From positions 186,001-250,000 of the forward strand of contig BAAHQB010000102.1 in the NCBI GenBank assembly GCA_054601695.1: DNA of 64,000 nt. Direction: 5' to 3'. How positions within the stretch are numbered: position 1 is the first letter of the stretch; each line of letters starts with the position of its first letter. The translations under genes were made by a program, and so were the position numbers. The notes below the pieces were generated by a model. That model was given only the letters and a program-made list of their open reading frames with translations. It searched no databases and was not told the origin of the DNA. This document shows, one piece after another, positions 1 through 39,715 of this stretch. The stretch comes from Amorphochlora amoebiformis (lineage: Eukaryota; Cercozoa; Chlorarachniophyceae).

Positions 1-617
1 ACAATGCCTTGGAAAAGTGAATTATAACTACGAAATTATTCAAAATTAAATTTAAAGCACTAGGCTAACAGACTAGTACGTACAGTGATATTCCTCTACC
101 ACAAGCCTAAGTTCGAGTATTTAATGTTAGTTTGAGATCTGATCTTCATCATGATGTCCTCCTAGTTCTTGTTCTCACTGCTTTATATTATATATATATA
201 TCTAATATTATATGTCCAGATATATCACAGATCTAGATCGTGTTAGTGTGTGTGTGTGCTACATCGACGTGTACACAAACTTACGCCTGTACTAGCACAG
301 GCTAAACTAGATATTATATATCCAGTAAATATAGCATATATATCCAGTAAATAGCATATATAATCTATTATATATATATATATATATATATTTACATACA
401 TATATATCATTCGACACTAGACTCAGTATGGTCAAATACTACTATGACAACATCGAGAACATACTCTAAGTCTAGTAAGTACTAGACTGTAGAAGTAGCG
501 GCAATTGACTTCCCTAGAACCCGATAGCCTAGTTTGTCAGGCTAGTTGTGGAAAACTGAAGTCGACAGTTGGCTATATCAACGTCAACTATTACTACACG
601 CGCCCAGCTTAGCTATC
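1..617. other. Non-coding, CTAG-rich and TA-rich flank
   Basis: I see no exon here. The stretch lies downstream of the minus-strand CHMP2 gene and holds short (TA)n runs near 189-203 and 369-410 and many CTAG tetramers (for example around 60-80, 230, 305-310, 415-490 and 525-545). It resembles the CTAG-rich gaps at 9150-9700 and 41780-43080. Confidence 0.6.
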
Positions 618-1632
618 TCACAAATTTCCCATTCGTGCTTCTAGCTCTTTATCCTTGTTTGACTCTTTGCTATCCACCTTGACCTTCTTTCCTGGGGCAT
701 CGACTAGCTGCTGATCGAGGTTTATCTGTAGCTCGTCTAGAACCTGGTTAACAATCTTCTCCGTCTGCTCCTCGTCTTCCAAGTCGTCGAAGACATCCTC
801 CATAGCTTCCTCCATGACCTAAAAAAAGATGTTTGTTAGCGAAGGATACTGTCGTATATCGGCAGAAGTGTAAGCGTGGGATAAACACTGCCGAACTAGT
901 AATCGATATTGTTAGCTCTCAGCCAATATTTTCAGGGGTTTCTGTGTAAATAAACCTCTTGCTTCATCTCCATCTTCTCATTCTCCTTGATGAAGTTGTT
1001 GATAGCCTTCTGAAGTTCCGGTAGCTTGATGGCCATATTCAACTTTGTCATCGCCTGAGTTTTTCAAAAAGTGTTATATCGCCATAAATCTAGAGAGAGA
1101 GTGCGATCCTGTACCTTGGAGACCTTCTTTATGGACTCGGACATCGTGTTGATTGATTGAACCGTCTGAGGGTTAAGTACTTAGATTCTTTTGCAATTTT
1201 CACAGGAACGGTAGCACCGTCATTTGAAGGCCAATAGCTCTAAGCTGGGCAGTGAGGTTGAGAAACTTTGTCTGTTGTTTCCGTATGCGCACGAGGTCCT
1301 TCGCCATTATCTTCACAGCACTCTAAAAATAGTATGTTTTGTATAATTGGTCATAGACTACCAAACCATCACAATGGCTTACCATTTGGTTCTTCTTCGC
1401 ATCTTTCTTAATGTTGGCAATCAGCTTCTTCTCTTCGCGCTTCAACCCGGCAATTTCTCGCTCGAGAGATCGAACCGACCTATTGACCATGCGCTTCTGC
1501 TCGCGTACGATCTCTGAATTATGAAAATATCGCTAAAAGATGAATTAACATAAAGGTTTGTCAATTTTGAGGGTGTCAATGGGGCGGGAAAATACCCTTA
1601 GGAGTTTTTTTCTCGCCAAACACGTTCCCCAT
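618..1632 (-). CDS. CHMP2: CHMP2/VPS2-type ESCRT-III subunit, six exons
   Basis: ESCRT-III filament subunit that acts with VPS4 in membrane budding and scission at endosomes and in cytokinesis. Exons on the minus strand: 1632-1596, 1513-1383, 1322-1218, 1165-1115, 1054-956 and 818-618. All junctions are in phase with GT-AG borders and give about 207 residues, close to the family length. The start ATG (1632-1630) gives MGNVFGEKKTPK, the family's amphipathic N-terminus; here Gly2 also makes N-myristoylation possible, which is inference. A basic helix follows (REEKKLIANIKKDAKKNQM), then KIMAKDLVRIRKQQ, and an acidic region (MEDVFDDLEDEEQ). The C-terminal end DKELEARMGNL fits a MIM1 helix (D-x2-L-x2-R-M-x2-L) for binding the VPS4 MIT domain. 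CHMP2 fits better than other CHMP classes from the N-terminal KTP and the acidic tail; CHMP2A versus CHMP2B cannot be told. Confidence 0.9.
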
Positions 1633-1763
1633 GGACTCGGATATCGACCGTCACTGTTGTGGCACGTGTCGGCCTGGACATCGGGACCCAAATTCCGGAG
1701 CCCACATTTGCCGAATTATTAGCAGATCGTGGCGGCGACCGCGCACCCGGGAACTCAGGCGTC
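1633..1763. promoter_or_regulatory. Divergent promoter CHMP2/PRP3
   Basis: Only 131 bp separate the two start codons (1632 on minus, 1764 on plus), so both promoters and both 5' UTRs must overlap here unless there are upstream non-coding exons. The sequence is GC-richer than its surroundings and has no clear TATA box, suggesting a shared bidirectional promoter. The function is inferred from layout only. Confidence 0.5.
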
Positions 1764-3014
1764 ATGGCGACGCCAAAACCGGGCGTCAAGCGCCATCGCG
1801 ATGGAAATAGGTACTACCTTGAGTATGTATATTATCTATGTTCTGCCGGGATATGTTTTGTTAAGCGTAACGAAAGACTTTGCGTGGATTGAGCCCTCTT
1901 ATATCTCAGCGCCTCTTCGGACTATCACAAGGCATCTAATGGGGCGCCTCCTGTTGCAGCTGCTGCAGCTCCCAGGAAAAGGCGAAGGTAATTGAAGCCT
2001 ATGGTTTCCCATCGGCATTCTTCAATGCTTTGTTGTCACCGATATCAGCAGTGCGTGCCTCGTAGGTGGGATTCGAAGCCTGCGGCGCCATCCGGCCACG
2101 ACTCCAAGCGAGAAGCTCAAGTTCAACAAGCTGGTATGTGAAAAAAATCATATCAAAACTTGATTCTTGAGAGCGAGAGGATTTCATGTATGGGCCGGGC
2201 TGTGACCCTCGCGTGTTTGCGCAGAACTCATCAGGCAGCAGATCGCAGAAAGACTGAAGAATTTGAAGAATATTCAACTTCCTGTACGTTTTTCTCTCTT
2301 GAGCTCTGCGTGTCAGTTTATATGTATAAAATTGGTGTATTAGAATATGGCGGGCGGTGGCTTGGGTTCGGTCGGCGGCTTACGGTCCATGCCACCTGTT
2401 GGGCTCACACCTGGATTTGGAAATCCTCCAAATTTCAACAGCATGCAACATATCAAATCCAAGGGCTTCTCTGGGATGTCTCAAACACGCCAACAGGTTG
2501 CTGAATATGATGTGGAGTTCCCACCCTCTAATGTATTATCTTACAGATTGCCCAGCAAAAGAAGTGGGTACCATTGCGCCTGGACGCCAAGGGCCGTCAA
2601 ATTGTGTGAATAATCTCGTAATACTTTCTGATGAGCAGCCAGTAATCTTTTCATCTCTTAGGATGAGCAAGGAAACGTGATTAAGATGGAAAGAGAGGCC
2701 ACCACTACCCTCAAAATCAACCAGAAACTACTCCAGCGTGAGCAGCAGAAGCTGCAACCTTCTCAGCCAAAAACAGGTGACAACTTCGGAACTACTTGTG
2801 TTGTGGTTGGAGATGTTTCTCTCTTTCCCTCTCTAGTATAATATGATAATGATAATATTTACAACCACGTTTTCACACACATATATACACACACAAGACA
2901 GATACACATATCATGTAAAAAATGTAACATATAATATATATATACATATATACATATATATTTATGTATATATATAGAAAAATATATATATGTATATATA
3001 TATACATATATACA

Positions 3015-3100
<86 letters not shown>

Positions 3101-3113
3101 TGTATATATATAC

Positions 3114-3185
<72 letters not shown>

Positions 3186-3258
3186 CATGAATTATTATTA
3201 AATGCATCAATATATACATATATATATATATATATATATGTTACAAATATATATATTT

Positions 3259-3324
<66 letters not shown>

Positions 3325-3474
3325 AACACACAAACATATATATATATATATAATATTGTACGTGATATACAAATATACATTTGTAAGTATATCTCTACAT
3401 ATATTATATTTGCATATATGTAAACATCTCTATTTATGTCATACATGCAATACATATGTGTATATGTGTGTATC

Positions 3475-3527
<53 letters not shown>

Positions 3528-3537
3528 TTATGTATGG

Positions 3538-3633
<96 letters not shown>

Positions 3634-3710
3634 GTACATGTATATGTAAATATATATCTAATATCTAGATATATTTATCATACATGTATATTATATATAT
3701 ATATATATAA

Positions 3711-3741
<31 letters not shown>

Positions 3742-4567
3742 TAATATACATGTATCTTTAAATATGTAAGTACATATATAAGAATTATTAATACTTCTAT
3801 GTTTATAATATTTGTATAATAAGAATATGTATTTAAGCATATACAAATGTACACATACAGTTAAATATACATGACATATCTCGCATCTCAGGCAAACTGG
3901 ATGACAAGTATCTCGACCCTAGAATCACTGTGGCGGACAAGCGGTCAATAGCCAGGAGGCGAAAGGCGTTGAGCTTCATCAAGCAGGTTCCCTCTGCTGA
4001 TGCAGCAAAACTTAACCATTCTCCCCCTCCTCTCGATCCATCTTTCCTCCTCCTGCCCGCTAATCCTCAACGGCATTAATACCGAAAATACATCGTCACC
4101 TCCAAAAAACACCCTGCTTTTGCTCAACACTCCCCTTACGGCTGGCTGTATTGTAGGGTAAGTTCCAGAGGAAAGCTCAAGCTCTGCGGATGGAGCAGGT
4201 CTAGGGTTAGGAATGGGATAGGCGAGGACTGCCCAATGATAATGCTATTTACTTTTTGGTCAGATCTCACACCAACTCCGCCAAGACCGCGGAAGCCAGC
4301 TACTAGGAAAAGGAGCAGCTGTTTTGCCCGCACGGCCCATTCAGGTTTCATCTCTCTAGCTAACCAACCCTGCCAAACTATCTCTCACGGCAACAAGCCA
4401 TCCAAAAATCTAGCCCGGCCATTTATGGAATACGTTCTCCCTGATCTCCCGATATCTGTTATCTCCTCCCGACCCTAATGAATTCAAAAACTGGAAGATT
4501 TGGGACTCTATCCTTACGTATGGTATGAGCGATATATATCTATATATATATATATATATATATATAA

Positions 4568-4603
<36 letters not shown>

Positions 4604-5453
4604 CCTAGGTCGACGAGCTTCCCGACATTGAGTGGTGGGACGAGAAGGTGAGCCTTTCCACCAGATCTTTTTCCTCAGTTCGTGGTATTTATATGTGTGG
4701 ATAAGGGCTTAGAGGTTGGATTTTTAAGTCTTAAAGTCCGCGTTGACAGGTACTCGGCCTCAACAGCTCATATGATGACTTCAATCAAGAGACTGTACCA
4801 ACCTCTGTGACTATCAAGGTACTCTGCGAATGTCAGCAAAACGTTCTAAAGCTGCACTATCGCTTTTATAACAAAATGACGGAGAGTAGTGCAAGTTTCA
4901 TACATTTAAAATAATCCAGATTCACCACCCGGTGCCCCTAGCCCCTCCATGCGAAGAGGAGCCCCCTGGCCCCCGCCCGCTCATGCTCACAAAGAAAGAA
5001 CGGAAGAAAATTAGGTAATGTCTCACGCACTAGCGTTAGTCTTAGGGTTGAGTTGAAACGTGACAGGTCAAAAGCAATCAATTTTTTTGGCAACCCTAAC
5101 GATGTGCCTCATCTCAGGCGTATGAACAAGCTAGAGAAGGAGCGTGAGCGTCAAGATCTCGTCTCCGCTGGACTTGCCCCTCCCAAAGAGCCTCGATGTC
5201 CGTACATATCCCTGTTTCTCTCCTTTAATATGAAAATACATGGCAGATAAAAACCTCTCTCTACTACTCGCTCTGTGAAGAGACGCATCCTTGCGCTCAT
5301 TAATATTTCGGCTCGAAGAAATGTTCGTGTTTCGGAATCTGAAGACATCCAGGGAGCGCCGATACCTTGTGTTTTCGGCGCCCGAGAGCACATGTTTAGA
5401 GAAAAATATAAATATCTAAGGATATAGTATACATATATACATATACATGTATA

Positions 5454-5487
<34 letters not shown>

Positions 5488-5869
5488 ATATATATATATA
5501 TATATAATATATGTCTGTGTGTGTATATATATAATGTGTATGTAAACATTCGTATGTATTCACTTCAGTAAAGCTGTCCAACATGATGGCCATCCTAATG
5601 GACGAAGCCATCTCTGATCCTTCCGCTGTTGAGGTCAAGATAGAGAGGAGAAATTCAGCCCGAATAAAAACACACCTCAAGAACAGTCTCGAACCCTAAT
5701 CCAATCCAAACTCAGGCGAAAGTCCGCGCCCAGATGGCTAAGAGAGCACAGGCTCACCTTGAGCACAACGCTGGCCGTAAGCTGTCGAAGCAACAAGTAA
5801 GTTGTTGTTATATGTATATATCATATAAATATATCTGTGTATGGGTAATATTAACCTGTGTATATGTGA

Positions 5870-5903
<34 letters not shown>

Positions 5904-6193
5904 GTAGATGTACATATGCATTACTATGTATGCATTAAATCTAAGGATATAAAATTATATTATATAGTAAGTTATATATGTAAGTAGACATTATGAATAT
6001 AATATATATATATATATATATATATCAATCACACCAAATGCCAACAGCGGAGCGAAAAGCTTCGAAACAAGCTGAAGGAGGACACCAACATCAAGTCGTA
6101 TGTGTCCATCTATCGAATCCCCGACATCTCGCAGTCCAAGCAAATTCGCTTCAAAATCGACGCCAATGCTCAACAGTGAGTTTACGATATATG

Positions 6194-6250
<57 letters not shown>

Positions 6251-6310
6251 CATATTGTATGTAGGGTATGAGTAATTGTAAATATACACATATGTACATA
6301 TTTATATTTA

Positions 6311-6371
<61 letters not shown>

Positions 6372-6401
6372 GCGTGTTTGGATATATATACATATACATA
6401 T

Positions 6402-6444
<43 letters not shown>

Positions 6445-6852
6445 TAAATATCTAAACAAGAATGTATGTACAATACAACATAATATATATATATATATAT
6501 ATATATATCTATATATATATTATATACATATGTATATGTATGTATGTATATGTATATATGTATATATATATATATATATATATGTATATGTGTGTATATA
6601 TATACATAGATATTATAAATATATATATATATTATATGCTAACTATATGTATATAAGGTACAACATGACGGGAGTGGGAGTGATCTGCGATACCTGCAGT
6701 GTCATCGTATTGGAAGGAGGTCCAAAAGGTATATATATATAATATATATATAAGTATATATATATATATATACATATATATACAGATACATACACACACG
6801 CATATGTCTACATACACATATATACACACACATATATATATACATATATATG

Positions 6853-6883
<31 letters not shown>

Positions 6884-6990
6884 CACATATATGTATGTGT
6901 ATATGTGTATGTACTAATGTGTATATTTGTATGTGTGTGTTTACATGTGTATGTGCGTGCATATGCATGTGAAAATATTTATACATATGC

Positions 6991-7028
<38 letters not shown>

Positions 7029-7069
7029 TATATATATATATATAGATACATATAAATAAATATATATAT

Positions 7070-7100
<31 letters not shown>

Positions 7101-7400
7101 TACATACATATATTTATATATTATACAATATATATGTATATATATATATATATGTATATTACATAAATCCACCCATTCATACATACACACACAAACACAC
7201 ATTACATATATATACATACATATATATATATATACATACATACATATATATATATTATATATACCAAACCTAGGGACAAAGAAGTTTAAGGGTATCATGC
7301 TTCGGCGTATAAAGTGGCAAGCCGTAGAGGAGGCTGGAGAGAAGGATGAAGAAGTAGACAATATATAAATACATTATATTTAGATTATATATGTATATAC

Positions 7401-7437
<37 letters not shown>

Positions 7438-7446
7438 TAATATTGT

Positions 7447-7524
<78 letters not shown>

Positions 7525-7557
7525 ATATATATATATACGTATATGTAATATCCATTT

Positions 7558-7593
<36 letters not shown>

Positions 7594-7689
7594 ATCTGTA
7601 TGTAAGTATACTGAATGATATATTTGTATGTGCACAGTGCACAATATGTTTGCGCACCTAAATATTCGAATTGATACGAATAGATACAA

Positions 7690-7728
<39 letters not shown>

Positions 7729-8098
7729 CATATATATATATATAATATACATATACATGTATATATACATATACAATATCATACCTTCTATACCATACAC
7801 ATACATGTACATACACATATAATATATCATACCTTCGTATACAACCATTAATAGAACATATACTAATATCCCTATGCATATGCAAATGCATATTTCGTTT
7901 GGAAATACACTACAGGACGATGAGGATAGCGGGGAAGAGGATGAGGAAGAGGTGGCATCACAGAAGAAGGCCAAACTGGTGTGGGAGGGTGTCCAGTCGC
8001 AGCGGAAATTTCTTAACTTTCGCTTTGAGACATGCCGGTAAGTTCCAATATTATATCTGTATTATATCTATATGAAAGCATATTTTGTTTTGTGTATG

Positions 8099-8129
<31 letters not shown>

Positions 8130-8234
8130 GTATATGTATATGTTTGTACATGTATGTGTAAAATAGAAGGCATAATCATATATATATATATAATATAATA
8201 TGTACATATATATATATATATATATACAAGTATA

Positions 8235-8266
<32 letters not shown>

Positions 8267-8352
8267 TTAAAGAGAGAGGGGAGAGGGAGAGAGAGAGAGC
8301 GAGAGAGAGAGAACATATACATGTACACATGTATGTTGTTGCAGCCTGCATC

Positions 8353-8383
<31 letters not shown>

Positions 8384-8407
8384 TATACATATTTATATAT
8401 ATATATA

Positions 8408-8448
<41 letters not shown>

Positions 8449-8472
8449 AATACATATATATATATTTTTATA

Positions 8473-8518
<46 letters not shown>

Positions 8519-8620
8519 TGTTTATATATGTCTATAATAATGCATTTATGTAGCAGAAAGTATGGTACTGTGTATCAATACAAATTCAATCTTGCACAAC
8601 TTATGCACATGGATAATTAA

Positions 8621-8651
<31 letters not shown>

Positions 8652-8697
8652 GTACATATATAAATATATACATATATATATTTATATATGTATACTC

Positions 8698-8744
<47 letters not shown>

Positions 8745-9008
8745 ATGTGTGTACAACTCATACAAACATTATATTGTATATACATACACAATACATATGT
8801 AAATTATATATGTACATTATTGTATATTCATGCTTATGAATTAACACTGCATTGAAGATGTAAGAGTACATATATAAATATTATATACCTACCGTTATTT
8901 TCCAGATCTGAAAGTGCAGCAAGAACCTTTTTCGCTGATAAGGGTCTGGAGAACTATTGGGACCAGTGCCTCAACGATAAGCATGCAGCTGCCGCCTCGG
9001 AAAAATGA
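1764..9008 (+). CDS. PRPF3: U4/U6 snRNP protein PRP3, about 20 exons
   Basis: Component of the U4/U6.U5 tri-snRNP, needed for spliceosome assembly. Exons: 1764-1810, 1910-1987, 2066-2133, 2225-2283, 2344-2496, 2547-2603, 2662-2776, 3892-3986, 4157-4198, 4264-4344, 4609-4647, 4750-4818, 4920-5014, 5118-5197, 5569-5633, 5716-5796, 6048-6175, 6658-6728, 7274-7353, 7916-8037 and 8906-9008; phases agree throughout. Family landmarks in order: [136 protein letters not shown]; an acidic linker; and the C-terminal LVWEG and NYWDQCL of the DUF1115 domain, then TGA at 9006-9008. The start [15 protein letters not shown] was chosen because the same frame upstream has no ATG before a stop at 1599-1601. An N-terminal PWI domain, present in human PRPF3, is not seen; it may be absent or lie in unseen exons. 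Confidence 0.92.
2940..3752. repeat. (TA)n microsatellite intron of PRP3
   Basis: Intron 7 of PRP3 (2777-3891) is largely alternating TA with short TG and TATG interruptions. It gives long Tyr-Ile open frames on both strands that are not genes. The same kind of tract fills most introns in the window. Confidence 0.95.
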
Positions 9009-9153
9009 GTGAATGAGCTGCTTCTAGTGGTTGCACAATGACTACAGCGCCTGCATGGTTATTCAAGTCCAACGGTAATTTATATCCTGGATAATAACTA
9101 GAATAACGATTATGTATTTGCGCACCAGACCTCTGGTAATCGTTTTAGTATCT

Positions 9154-9259
9154 TCAGTATATCGGTGCTAGGTGGTATACTACTAGACTAGACCCAGGGA
9201 TATATCTCAGTATATCCGTGCTAGGTGGTATACTACTAGACTAGACCCAGGGATATATC
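9154..9259. repeat. 53-bp direct repeat, two copies
   Basis: Two adjacent 53-bp units (9154-9206 and 9207-9259) differ at one base (GG versus CC context at the tenth/eleventh position). Each contains several CTAG tetramers. Confidence 0.9.
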
Positions 9260-9670
9260 TAGTCAAATATCTAGAAACTATAACTCCTACAAATTTCGCT
9301 TCCGATACTACTAGACTCTAGAGACTAGACATATCTAGTGTAGTCTACGTTGTAGATCAGCATGTTTATAGATGAGCTAGATAGACTAGATCTAGTAGAT
9401 AGACCCCTAGCTAGACCCCAGTATCATGGATTCATGGTCAACTTTAGTGTCTACTAGGTCTAGATACCATGATCTAGATGATCATTGGATATACTCTCTA
9501 ACTCTAGATCTAGTAGATACTACTGCGTCTGACTAGACTAACTTCTAGAACTTAACTGAAAACTGTGTTGATTCAAGCATGATATCGATAAACGTTACTA
9601 ACTAGACTAAATTCTTAACTAGATTCTCAATGACTGGTGGTACACTTAGCTAGTTACTGGCTAGAATCTA
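9170..9670. repeat. CTAG-enriched non-coding block
   Basis: I count about 28 CTAG tetramers in roughly 500 bp, against about 2 expected in random sequence of this composition. They sit in variable context (CTAGA, ACTAG, TCTAG), so this is not one simple tandem repeat apart from the 53-bp pair. Confidence 0.8.
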
Positions 9671-9800
9671 CGGTAGTCTGACTGTACGAAATGCTAATCA
9701 TTGAAAACCTCGAACGTCCATAGCAATATCCTTATTTGCATGGAGCCCATAATCTTTCGCCTGGAGAACATAAATATTTCTACGACATAGATGAACGTAT

Positions 9801-9856
<56 letters not shown>

Positions 9857-9957
9857 CATACATATGTATGAATTTTATGAAATTATGAATTCAAACCAAA
9901 TCCTTGTTTATGTATATATTTATATATCTATGTAAGAATATATATACATATACACAT

Positions 9958-10047
<90 letters not shown>

Positions 10048-10170
10048 GAATAATATATATGTATAAATACATACATAAATAATGTATATATGTATATGTA
10101 TATATGCCATAGTATTACGTATATATATGTATATATACATATATTATATATATATATGTATATATACATG

Positions 10171-10208
<38 letters not shown>

Positions 10209-10284
10209 GCATGTAATATATATGTATATATATATATGCATTATGATACATAGACATTTCTACATTCATATACGAGGTACATGA

Positions 10285-10332
<48 letters not shown>

Positions 10333-10383
10333 TACATGTACACACACGCACACACACACACACACAAACACATAAATATACAT

Positions 10384-10427
<44 letters not shown>

Positions 10428-10659
10428 GTAAAATATGTGCAATTAGCTATATTTTTATTAGGTCATAACGTTAATAATAATAATAATAATAATAATAGTA
10501 ATTACAACAGTAATAATAACAATAATGATAATCTATTGTATATATAATAGGTTACAGTATATCACTTAAATTATGTAATAATTCTTTATACAAACATTTA
10601 TAATAGAAACACATACACAGGCATATATATATGTATATATATATATATATATTTATAAT

Positions 10660-10736
<77 letters not shown>

Positions 10737-10873
10737 TATACACACACATACACATATACATCCGAATAAGTCCCCACGTATACACACCCACATGTCCCAT
10801 ACCCTCCAATATCTTATATCCTGGTAAAGAAGTAGACATTCTTACATTCTTCATGAACACGTGTGAACACGTG

Positions 10874-25680
<14,807 letters not shown>

Positions 25681-25737
25681 CTATGTGTATGTATGTTTGA
25701 TATTTATATATTAAACACAAACACACAAATCTATACA

Positions 25738-25784
<47 letters not shown>

Positions 25785-25813
25785 GCACGCGTATTATATA
25801 TATATATATATAC

Positions 25814-25856
<43 letters not shown>

Positions 25857-26035
25857 CATATACATACACAGCAAACAAACAATACCACAACACAGGAAAA
25901 AAAAAATAAACAGAAGAGACATCAGAACATACACTATTTTTCCAGCAATATAGAGTACAACCAAGATGTATTTAGGTAAGGGTCAGGATCGGATTGTTAA
26001 GCAGGTCCTTAGTCCCAGGGCCACCGATTCCGCCA

Positions 26036-26085
26036 TGGGGTTAGGGTTAGGGTTAGGGTTAGGGTTAGGTTTAGGGTCAGATGGG
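26036..26085 (+). repeat. Short TTAGGG run
   Basis: About 45 bp of TTAGGG repeats between the stop codon of the CAP-Gly gene (26097) and the K+ channel gene. Telomere-like and internal. Confidence 0.8.
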
Positions 26086-26096
26086 CGGGAGAAAGA

Positions 26097-37082
<10,986 letters not shown>

Positions 37083-37672
37083 GGTCGGCCGATGAAGGGC
37101 TTGCGTCCGGTGGAAGGAGTATTTATACGACCTCTTGACCCCTAGAAATCTTAAATGATACTGCTCTGAAGAGGCTAAAGGCACAAGGTCACCGTCCTAT
37201 ATCTCGGATATCTAAGTGTTGGATATGAAGATATGTTAATATTTGTCATGTAGATATGCAAACACGAACTGAACACACCGTGACAATTCGGCGTGACGGC
37301 AGCGTGGGGTGCTCCCGACAACCAGCCGTTACTGTGGTTCAAGTCAAGGCCTCAAGGGCCGGTAACGGACGTTTTGTTGAAACTCTTCACTCCAAGGCAA
37401 AAGTCAGAAGCCACATCCGACCGATAAATCGCGGTGAGCGTCTTTCCTTGTGTTTACATGCATGCTCTCCACGTTTTTTCCTCTTCCATCTCGCTTTCCC
37501 CCGGGGGCTTGAGGCATCTAACTCTCTGCTGTGAAGCTTCGGGCGACCGTGTGCGGTGTGCGTATAGAACAGTAGAGACCACTGCTTGCCTGTGAATCGT
37601 TTGACGTGTGGGGCTTCCGTAGCGCCTGGACACTCATGGTGTTGTTTCTGTCATACAGGCTGCTGAGAAGCC
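37083..37672. promoter_or_regulatory. Divergent promoter CAP-Gly gene / Cys-rich gene
   Basis: 590 bp separate the two start codons. The sequence is complex, not TA microsatellite, and has open frames in several phases, so 5' UTR exons of either gene may lie here. The promoter role is inferred from divergent layout only. Confidence 0.4.
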
Positions 37673-37987
37673 ATGGACACCAAATACGTCACCGTTCAGG
37701 TTCTTTTTGTCTGGGTGTGTGTAGGTTGGGTGCAAAATAGGGACGTCCCGGGGCTCGGATACATTAGTATTTGCGAACTGATGTATATCTATATCTATAT
37801 TATGAAGAAATACGTATGTGAACGCATATGTCTGAATAACGTAGCTTCAAGTTCCCTATGGCGCCGCTGCAGGGCAGCCTATCCAGGCTGTTGCTCCTGG
37901 AAACATCAGATTCACAACGTACCTTTCCATGATCACAATACACGGACACACAATTATGTATATATATATATATATATGTATACATAC

Positions 37988-38022
<35 letters not shown>

Positions 38023-38178
38023 ATATTAATATTTATAATTATATATGTGTGAATTCCAATATAATAAAAAGCATATAAAAATATATCAGGTACATTCCTC
38101 AAGGTCTAGTTCCAGGCCAGGTTTTCAACGTTCGTGTACCTATGAAAGGAGGAGGCAAGAAGATCGGTTATATACATT

Positions 38179-38228
<50 letters not shown>

Positions 38229-38429
38229 TATACATACATTACATACACATGTCTTTGTGGGATGATTTACGTATATGTCGTCAACGCAAATTTATAGAAA
38301 TCAAGGAGGCTGCGCCGCCTTCCTCTGTATGGACATTCCTTCCCACTATTTCAATTGGATCGGACAAGTACTTTAAGGTGACGCTAATATGACGTACTGT
38401 GATATTATATACACCCACAAGCTTAAATC

Positions 38430-38478
<49 letters not shown>

Positions 38479-38618
38479 ATAGTTAAATGAGTATATCCAA
38501 TAATTATTAACTTATGTCTACATAGGAAGCGCAAACCTGCGGTGAGTCTTGCAGCATCTCAGGAATTTGCTGTCCTAAGTAAAAATACACATATAATAAT
38601 GTATGTATCCACGTATAT

Positions 38619-38657
<39 letters not shown>

Positions 38658-38891
38658 TATATGTAAATATATAATCCTTACCTATCAGGGTTATCTACAC
38701 CAACGGTGCTAAGAACGAAGAAGCCGTATACAAGTAATATTCCTCCCTCATTCTCTCTTCTATCTCCTCCGCGCCATCTCTATCAATATATTAATCTAAT
38801 AACTCTTCATCTTTGTTCTAATCTCTCTTTATAAAAAGAGGATATAAAGGATACATAAGATGCATACACATACATCTAACACACACATATA

Positions 38892-38934
<43 letters not shown>

Positions 38935-39143
38935 TATGTATATGTATAATATGTGGAATATGACTCGATAATAATGATAATGAAAATAATATTAACAGCC
39001 ATTCATGCGGGTGCTGTGCAGCATGCTTTGGAAAGTTCCAAATGCAGTGGAAGGGAGAGAGGGTAGGCTCCATTGAGGCTGCTGGGTGCTGCGAGCAGCC
39101 TGCTCTGTAAGTGACTATATATGTGAGTACACATATGAATATA

Positions 39144-39183
<40 letters not shown>

Positions 39184-39364
39184 TATGCTGGACGTATTAT
39201 CTACATTATGCAATGCATGTGTAATCTATGTTGTAATTAGTAATTTTTAAATAAACATCTCTATCCTGCAGATACATTTGCTGCCCGTATTGCTACTGCG
39301 GAGAGGTACATAGTATATATATATATATATACATATATACATATATATCTATATATATAAATAT

Positions 39365-39411
<47 letters not shown>

Positions 39412-39528
39412 AGTATGTATTTAATTTTCGTTCTACATATAATATATATATATATATATATGTATATGTAAGTATGTATTTAATTTGCGTTTTACGTATA
39501 TAATATATATATATATATAATATATATA

Positions 39529-39571
<43 letters not shown>

Positions 39572-39662
39572 CAGCTCATTAGCACCCACATCTATGACTC
39601 TGATGACAATCCCAAGTACGTAAATCCTGATTACGAAATTTTACAGATGTATACACACATAT

Positions 39663-39715
<53 letters not shown>

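Larger units (their letters stand above)
9009..10873. other. Convergent gap between PRP3 and the K+ channel
   Basis: No coding exon is seen. From 5' to 3' it holds the CTAG-rich block (about 9150-9670), TA tracts (9800-10240), CA/TG runs (10285-10400), an (AAT)n run (10471-10500) and another long TA tract (10620-10735). The 3' UTRs of both converging genes must lie at the edges. A sequence at 10760-10870 has some complexity but no supported exon. Confidence 0.6.

Noticed and set aside
2873-3744. Long open frames rich in Tyr and Ile on both strands, here and in all TA tracts
   Set aside because: Alternating TATATA reads as Tyr-Ile without stops in every frame; they overlap on both strands and are intronic.
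10760-10870. Complex sequence giving STLTPLCLADTCSHVFMK on the minus strand
   Set aside because: No splice sites in a phase fitting the K+ channel tail and no family; the in-phase stop at 10876-10874 comes first.
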